Below, piece by piece: positions 7,408 through 11,088 of a stretch of 11,088 nucleotides of DNA (position 1 is the stretch's first letter; each line of letters opens with the position of its first letter). The translations under genes and the position numbers were made by a program. Source of the DNA: Eubacteriales bacterium. GTDB taxonomy: Bacteria; Bacillota; Clostridia; Christensenellales; CAG-138. The DNA is taken from positions 1-11,088 of the forward strand of contig JAQVML010000011.1 of NCBI GenBank assembly GCA_028703645.1, written 5' to 3'. The notes under the pieces are model-generated. The model made no database searches. It was not told the origin of the DNA and saw only the letters and a program-made list of their open reading frames with translations.

Positions 7408-8052
7408 ATGGAAACACGACCCGTCTACCAGATCGCGACGATATCTTGCGGGGCAGCGCACGTTGGCGAACGATTCACAATTGCACATGATCGCCCGGAG
7501 GGAGCCGCCTCGCCGGAAACGCACGGACAGGTGGTCTATCTGCCGGGCGAAGGGCTGGAGGTTTCGATGGTCTGCCGCGAAAAGAACCCGCGCGCGATCT
7601 ATCATAACCCCAACGATCCCGTGCATACGGATAGCTGCATGGAGGCGTTTCTGGACTGCTTCCCCGAACTGCCGCAATACGGCTATGTCGGGCTGGAGAT
7701 GAACGCAAACGGCGCTTGCCACTGCTCCTTTGGCACAAGCAGGCACGCGCGCAACTATGTGCTCAAGCGCGGGCTTGCGCATCCGGAGGTCGCAATCGAG
7801 CGCTTCACGCAGAATGACGAGGACTATTGGCGGGCGACGTGCCTACTAAAAACGTCGCTGTTGGAGACGCTGTATGAGCGAAACTGCGACTTTGCGCCGG
7901 GACACCGCATGCGCGGCAACTTCTATAAATGCGGCGATCACACGGATTCTCCGCACTGGGGCAGCTGGATGCCGCTGGAACGGGTGGATTTCCACGAGCC
8001 GCACTTATTTGGGGATTTGATCGTCGTCTCCCAATCGGGAAACAACGAGTGA
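7408..8052 (+). CDS. Carbohydrate-binding family 9-like protein, cytoplasmic
   Basis: The product has 214 residues and is nearly all one CBM9-like domain. Family features are DPVHTDSCMEAFL at about 70-82, a YVGLEMNANGACHCSFG stretch followed by R-H-A-R, NFYKCGD at 171-177, then PHWGSW and FHEPHLFG. There is no signal peptide or membrane helix, so it should stay in the cytoplasm, unlike the CBM9 modules of secreted glycanases. The start lies three bases after the nagA stop, with GGAG at 7395-7398 inside the nagA end, which implies translational coupling. Its place between nagA and nagB suggests a role with amino sugars or their phosphates, for example sensing, chaperoning or an undetected enzymatic activity. 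No function is known from the sequence. Confidence 0.8.
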   Translation: METRPVYQIATISCGAAHVGERFTIAHDRPEGAASPETHGQVVYLPGEGLEVSMVCREKNPRAIYHNPNDPVHTDSCMEAFLDCFPELPQYGYVGLEMNANGACHCSFGTSRHARNYVLKRGLAHPEVAIERFTQNDEDYWRATCLLKTSLLETLYERNCDFAPGHRMRGNFYKCGDHTDSPHWGSWMPLERVDFHEPHLFGDLIVVSQSGNNE

Positions 8053-8108
8053 AAAATGAATCAGAAAAAAGAATCGAAAGATTCATAAGAAACGAAGGAA
8101 CAACCAAC

Positions 8109-8843
8109 ATGAAAATCATCGTAACCGAAAACTTTGACAAAACCTGTGAACGCGCGGCGGGGATCATTGGCGACGTGATCCATAACAAACCGGATGCACG
8201 CCTCGGCCTCGCCACCGGCAGCACCGCGCAGGGCGTTTATCCGTACCTCATCGCGGCAAACCGCGCGGGCAAGCTCGACTTTTCGCGCGTGAATACCGTC
8301 AATCTCGACGAATATGTCGGCCTCGCGCCGGATCACCCGCAGAGCTATCGCCGCTTTATGGACGAAAACCTCTTTGATCACATCAACATCGATAAAAAGA
8401 ACACCATCGTCGCCAAAGGCACGGGCGATATCGAGGCAAACATCAAGGCGTTTCGCGAAGCGCTGGCAGAAAAGCCAATCGATGTGCAGCTGCTGGGCAT
8501 CGGCGTAGACGGTCACGTCGGCTTCAACGAGCCGGGCGCGGTGCTCTATGACGGCGCGCATGTCGAGGAGCTGGACGAAAGCACCATCGACGCGAACGCC
8601 CGCTTCTTTGACAAGCGCGAAGATGTGCCGACCAAAGCGATCTCTATGGGCATGGGCGATATCCTCCGCGCAAAGAAACTGCTGCTGCTCGCCACGGGCG
8701 AGAACAAGGCGGAAGCGATGAAGGGCCTGCTGCTCAACGAAGAATTGGATGTGCAAAACCCCGCGACGCTGGTCAAGACGCATCCGGACCTCACGGTAAT
8801 CATCGATCGCGCGTTGGCGGATCGGGTCGGATATCGGGGATAA
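8109..8843 (+). CDS. nagB: Glucosamine-6-phosphate deaminase
   Basis: This 244-residue cytoplasmic enzyme converts GlcN-6-P to fructose-6-P and ammonia (EC 3.5.99.6), the exit to glycolysis. It has ATGST at 35-39 (phosphate binding), NLDEY with Asp67 and Glu68, DHPQSY at 75-80, and GIGVDGHVGFNEPG carrying Asp134, His136 and Glu141, which match the catalytic set of the family. The length fits the Bacillus-type enzyme; the longer C-terminus of the allosteric E. coli enzyme is absent, so GlcNAc-6-P activation is less likely. AAGGA at 8095-8099 lies nine bases before the ATG at 8109. A GTG at 8049 in the same frame overlaps the previous stop but lacks family residues. A small hairpin with a GAAA loop (8071-8084) lies in the 56-base gap before it. 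Confidence 0.96.
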   Translation: MKIIVTENFDKTCERAAGIIGDVIHNKPDARLGLATGSTAQGVYPYLIAANRAGKLDFSRVNTVNLDEYVGLAPDHPQSYRRFMDENLFDHINIDKKNTIVAKGTGDIEANIKAFREALAEKPIDVQLLGIGVDGHVGFNEPGAVLYDGAHVEELDESTIDANARFFDKREDVPTKAISMGMGDILRAKKLLLLATGENKAEAMKGLLLNEELDVQNPATLVKTHPDLTVIIDRALADRVGYRG

Positions 8844-8862
8844 ACGCGAAAGGGGGCGCATC

Positions 8863-10239
8863 ATGCAATACTTGGGAATCGACTACGGAACACCTAGTCT
8901 GCCGGAGCTGGACGCGGCGTTTATTCCGATGGGCGCGTGGATGCGCGCATATGAAGCGCAGGCGACCAAACCCGTGCGGATCGCCGTAGAGTCGGCAAAC
9001 GGCAGAATCGTGACCCGCGATACCGCGCTTGTTGCGGACGGCGCACACGACGCGGCGGATTATCGCTATCTTGAGCGGCTGGTCAAGTTCCTGCTTTGGA
9101 GCGTCGGCGGCTTTCGCGTGACCATCTGCGGCGCGGACGCGCTGACAGAACGCCTTGCGCGGGACTATACGCCCAATGGTGTACGCGCGTTTGACGCGGG
9201 ATTTATGGACGATGTGTTCGAGCGGGGATTGGAGATTTTAGCGTGCGCACAGGCGGATTTTCCCGCGGCGTGCGGCGAGGCGGTGTCCATCGGCGGCAAC
9301 ACGAGCGGCTGCCGCATCGGCTTTGACGCGGGCGGAAGCGACCGCAAGGTCTCCGCAGTGATCGACGGCGAGACGGTGTATTCCGAAGAAGTCGTTTGGC
9401 ATCCCAAGACGCAGAGCGACCCGCGCTATCATTATGACGAGATCGTCAAGGCGTTTCAGACCGCGGCGGGCAAGATGCCGCGCGTGGACGCAATCGGCGT
9501 TTCGTCGGCGGGCGTGTTTGTCGGCAACAGCCCGATGGTCTCCTCGCTTTTTATCCAGGTGCCGCGCAGTGAGCGCCCGTTTGTAAAGGATATCTACAAC
9601 GCCGCGGCGCGCGCGCTCGGCAATGCGCCGATTGCGGTGGCAAACGATGGCGACGTAACTGCGCTCGCGGGCGCGATGGAACTGCAATCCGGCTGCGTGA
9701 TGGGACTCGCGATGGGCACGAGTGAAGCGGTAGGCTACGTCAACGCGGAGGGAAACATCCTAGGCTGGTTCAACGAGTTGGCGTTTGCGCCGGTCGATCT
9801 CAACGAACGCGCCATGCAGGACGAGTGGTCGGGCGATTATGGCGTCGGCTGCAAGTATTTTTCGCAGGACGCGGTGATCAAACTTGCTCCCGCGGCGGGG
9901 ATTACGCTCTCGGAAACGCTTACGCCCGCAGAGAAGCTCAAGGAAGTGCAAAAGCTGCACTCCGAAGGTTGGGCTGCTGTGGAGGGTATCTATCGCAGCA
10001 TCGGCGTCTACCTTGCGCATGCGCTCGCGCTCTATGACATGTTTTATGAGATTCACCACCTGCTGCTCTTAGGCCGCGTGGTCTCCGGCGAGGGCGGAAA
10101 GCTGATGGAAGCCGCCTGCCGCGAAACGCTGGCGAGCGATTATCCGGCGCTGGCGGAGCAGATTAATCTGCTGCTGCCGGACGAGGAGTCTCGCCGGGTC
10201 GGGCAATCCGTCGCGGCGGCGAGTTTGCCGCGAATCTAA
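8863..10239 (+). CDS. ROK-family (ASKHA-fold) sugar kinase-like protein with an N-terminal extension
   Basis: The protein has 458 residues, against roughly 300 for a simple ROK kinase. The ROK-like part starts near residue 152 with IGFDAGGSDRK (phosphate-1 region), then GVSSAGVFVG, ANDGD with the probable catalytic Asp262, GLAMGTSEAVG near 290 and GRVVSGEGG at 404-412. The first 150 residues (MQYLGIDYG onward) are a separate region that I do not recognise. The C-x-C-G-x-x-G-C zinc motif of many ROK proteins is missing. AGGGGG at 8851-8856 lies six bases before the ATG, and nagB ends 19 bases upstream. Context suggests an amino-sugar kinase, perhaps making GlcNAc-6-P, but a regulatory or non-kinase role is possible. 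It is the last gene of the operon. Confidence 0.75.
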   Translation: MQYLGIDYGTPSLPELDAAFIPMGAWMRAYEAQATKPVRIAVESANGRIVTRDTALVADGAHDAADYRYLERLVKFLLWSVGGFRVTICGADALTERLARDYTPNGVRAFDAGFMDDVFERGLEILACAQADFPAACGEAVSIGGNTSGCRIGFDAGGSDRKVSAVIDGETVYSEEVVWHPKTQSDPRYHYDEIVKAFQTAAGKMPRVDAIGVSSAGVFVGNSPMVSSLFIQVPRSERPFVKDIYNAAARALGNAPIAVANDGDVTALAGAMELQSGCVMGLAMGTSEAVGYVNAEGNILGWFNELAFAPVDLNERAMQDEWSGDYGVGCKYFSQDAVIKLAPAAGITLSETLTPAEKLKEVQKLHSEGWAAVEGIYRSIGVYLAHALALYDMFYEIHHLLLLGRVVSGEGGKLMEAACRETLASDYPALAEQINLLLPDEESRRVGQSVAAASLPRI

Positions 10240-10241
10240 GC

Positions 10242-10276
10242 AAAAAATAGCCCCGTGGCATCGCCACGGGGCTATT
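10242..10276. terminator. Bidirectional intrinsic terminator between the nag operon and glpP
   Basis: AATAGCCCCGTGGC (10246-10259) and GCCACGGGGCTATT (10263-10276) form a perfect 14-base stem with a three-base loop. On the minus strand the stem is followed by six T (the A run at 10242-10247), a classic terminator for glpP. On the plus strand the tail is only TATTAATA, so termination of the nag operon may be less complete. Confidence 0.9.
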
Positions 10277-10287
10277 AATATGGGTTC

Positions 10288-10863
10288 TTACACCGACCAA
10301 ATATTTGGGCTGGAGGCGGAGACGGCGAGCGCGCCCGCTTGCAGCGCGGCGATCACGTCCTCTTTTTCGTGGATGAATCCGCCCGCGATGATCGGGATAT
10401 CGATTCGACTGATCAGAGAGGAAATCACCTTTGGCAGCACCCCCGGCAGAATCTCGACAAAATCGGGCTTGCTCTGCGCAATCTGCTGCTCAAAGCTGGC
10501 AAGCGAGCGGGAGTCGAGCATGAACCCGCGCTGAATGGCCGCCATGCCGATCTGCTTTGCCCGTTTGATCAAAGCCCCGCGCGTGCTGATGATCCCTTCC
10601 GCATTCGTCGCTTTTTGAATCGCGTCTACGGCGATCTCCTTGCTCGAAAACCCTTCGATCAGGTCAAGATGGATCACGCAGAGCTTGCCGCTTTCGTGAA
10701 CGCGTCGGGTGAGAGAGCCGATATCGAGCACGTTGCCCATCAGCAAAAATACGACGCGGCAATCGGAATCAAGAGCAAGCGACAGCTCCTCTTCGTTGCC
10801 GACGGCTGCGATGACGGGATTGTTTTGAATTTGATCGTACAAAAGTTGGGCGGCTTGTTCCAA
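10288..10863 (-). CDS. glpP: Glycerol uptake operon antiterminator GlpP
   Basis: GlpP-family proteins bind the leader RNA of glycerol genes in response to glycerol-3-phosphate and prevent early termination. Signatures are NPVIAAV near residue 15, VVFLLMG at 37-43, HLDLIEGF at 65-72, GIISTRG at 90-96, AIQRGFMLDS, DFVEILPGVLPK and IPIIAGGFI. The frame is open back to 11070, but those extra 69 residues do not resemble the family and no ribosome-binding site precedes that ATG. The TTG at 10863 has GAGG six bases upstream (10870-10873) and gives 191 residues, close to the family length; a GTG at 10875 is the next choice. No glycerol gene is visible, but a matching leader lies just upstream on the opposite strand. 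Confidence 0.9.
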   Translation of the reverse strand: MEQAAQLLYDQIQNNPVIAAVGNEEELSLALDSDCRVVFLLMGNVLDIGSLTRRVHESGKLCVIHLDLIEGFSSKEIAVDAIQKATNAEGIISTRGALIKRAKQIGMAAIQRGFMLDSRSLASFEQQIAQSKPDFVEILPGVLPKVISSLISRIDIPIIAGGFIHEKEDVIAALQAGALAVSASSPNIWSV

Positions 10864-10893
10864 AAAAGACCTCACTGCATTGTTAATAACATA

Positions 10894-10922
10894 AGCATAT
10901 GGGACTTCGTGAAAAAGCGCAA
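10894..10922 (-). promoter_or_regulatory. Weak candidate promoter of glpP
   Basis: On the minus strand, TTGCGC (10917-10922) is followed after 17 bases by TATGCT (10894-10899). The start would be near 10887, a few bases before the GAGG that serves the TTG start at 10863. Both boxes are poor matches, but the position fits the short glpP start. Confidence 0.35.
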
Positions 10923-10964
10923 GTAATGGCGGCAATTTTTGTAGAAAAATCATGCAAAACGGGT

Positions 10965-10993
10965 TTGACAGCAGGTGATATTCGGGATATGAT
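10965..10993 (+). promoter_or_regulatory. Strong sigma-A promoter divergent from glpP
   Basis: A perfect TTGACA (10965-10970) and TATGAT (10988-10993, five of six) have the ideal 17-base spacing. Transcription should start near 11000 and run rightward out of the window. It lies within the over-long upstream frame of glpP, which supports the shorter glpP start. Confidence 0.75.
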
Positions 10994-11029
10994 ACAAATG
11001 TACAAAAGTTCCACTGAGAATTGGAGTTT

Positions 11030-11067
11030 GGAGCGGCGCACGGTATTTTTGCGTATGCTCCTTTTTT
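11030..11067 (+). terminator. Leader terminator, probable GlpP target
   Basis: GGAGC (11030-11034) pairs with GCTCC (11057-11061), and CGCA (11037-11040) with TGCG (11050-11053). Two G-U pairs and a bulged A join the two halves into a stem of about 11 pairs, and six T follow at 11062-11067. It sits about 30 bases after the predicted RNA start. A second GGAG at 11023-11026 could compete for the CTCC, giving a possible alternative fold. With glpP next door this is best read as an attenuator under antitermination control. Confidence 0.7.
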
Positions 11068-11078
11068 CATGTTTTCAC

Positions 11079-11083
11079 GGGAG
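11079..11083 (+). promoter_or_regulatory. Possible ribosome-binding site of the gene to the right
   Basis: GGGAG lies five bases before the window end and 11 bases after the T run of the leader terminator. A start codon just past position 11088 would have normal spacing. The gene itself is not visible. Confidence 0.35.
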
Positions 11084-11088
11084 TAAAA

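Noticed and set aside
6475..7782. A 435-residue minus-strand frame opposite nagA and the CBM9-like gene
   Set aside because: It spans two well-supported genes on the other strand, is rich in Arg, Cys and His as expected for an antisense shadow, and has no family resemblance.
10899..11088. Plus-strand open frame from ATG 10899 to the window end (about 63 codons)
   Set aside because: It has no ribosome-binding site, is interrupted functionally by a near-consensus promoter (10965-10993) and a terminator hairpin with T run (11030-11067), and its translation is not recognisable.

Overview
The window reads as chromosomal DNA of a moderately GC-rich member of the Bacillota, probably a Clostridia-like lineage. 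The reasons are clear Shine-Dalgarno sites before most genes, a GlpP-type antiterminator gene, a short Bacillus-type NagB, and lipoproteins and surface proteins with long Pro/Thr/Glu tethers. No RNA genes, CRISPR arrays, transposases or phage genes were seen. The organism assignment is an inference from gene content only.

Left part (1-5932), cell-surface glycan genes. The tail of a Core-2/I-branching-type glycosyltransferase runs in from the left edge and is followed after 24 bases by a polytopic O-antigen ligase/polymerase-like protein. A bidirectional terminator separates this pair from a convergent gene for a CapA-family lipoprotein. Divergent from capA is a gene for an 840-residue secreted or membrane protein. 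It joins a PIG-L/LmbE-like domain that has lost its catalytic motifs, two transmembrane helices and a C-terminal phosphodiester glycosidase (NAGPA) domain. Its promoter places the predicted RNA start almost on the first ATG.

Middle part (5933-10276), amino-sugar catabolism. A regulatory region of about 330 bases, richer in A+T than the flanking genes, carries two candidate promoters, several dyads and a nested hairpin. It precedes a tight operon: nagA, a cytoplasmic CBM9-like protein, nagB and a ROK-family protein. The expected pathway is GlcNAc to GlcNAc-6-P (possibly by the ROK protein), to GlcN-6-P (NagA), to fructose-6-P plus ammonia (NagB). The CBM9-like protein is an unexplained extra member.

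Right part (10277-11088). glpP, the glycerol-uptake operon antiterminator, lies on the minus strand and shares a bidirectional terminator with the nag operon. Upstream of glpP, on the plus strand, is a near-consensus promoter, then a hairpin followed by six T, then a ribosome-binding-site-like GGGAG at the window edge. This is the layout expected of a GlpP-controlled leader, with the target gene starting just outside the window.
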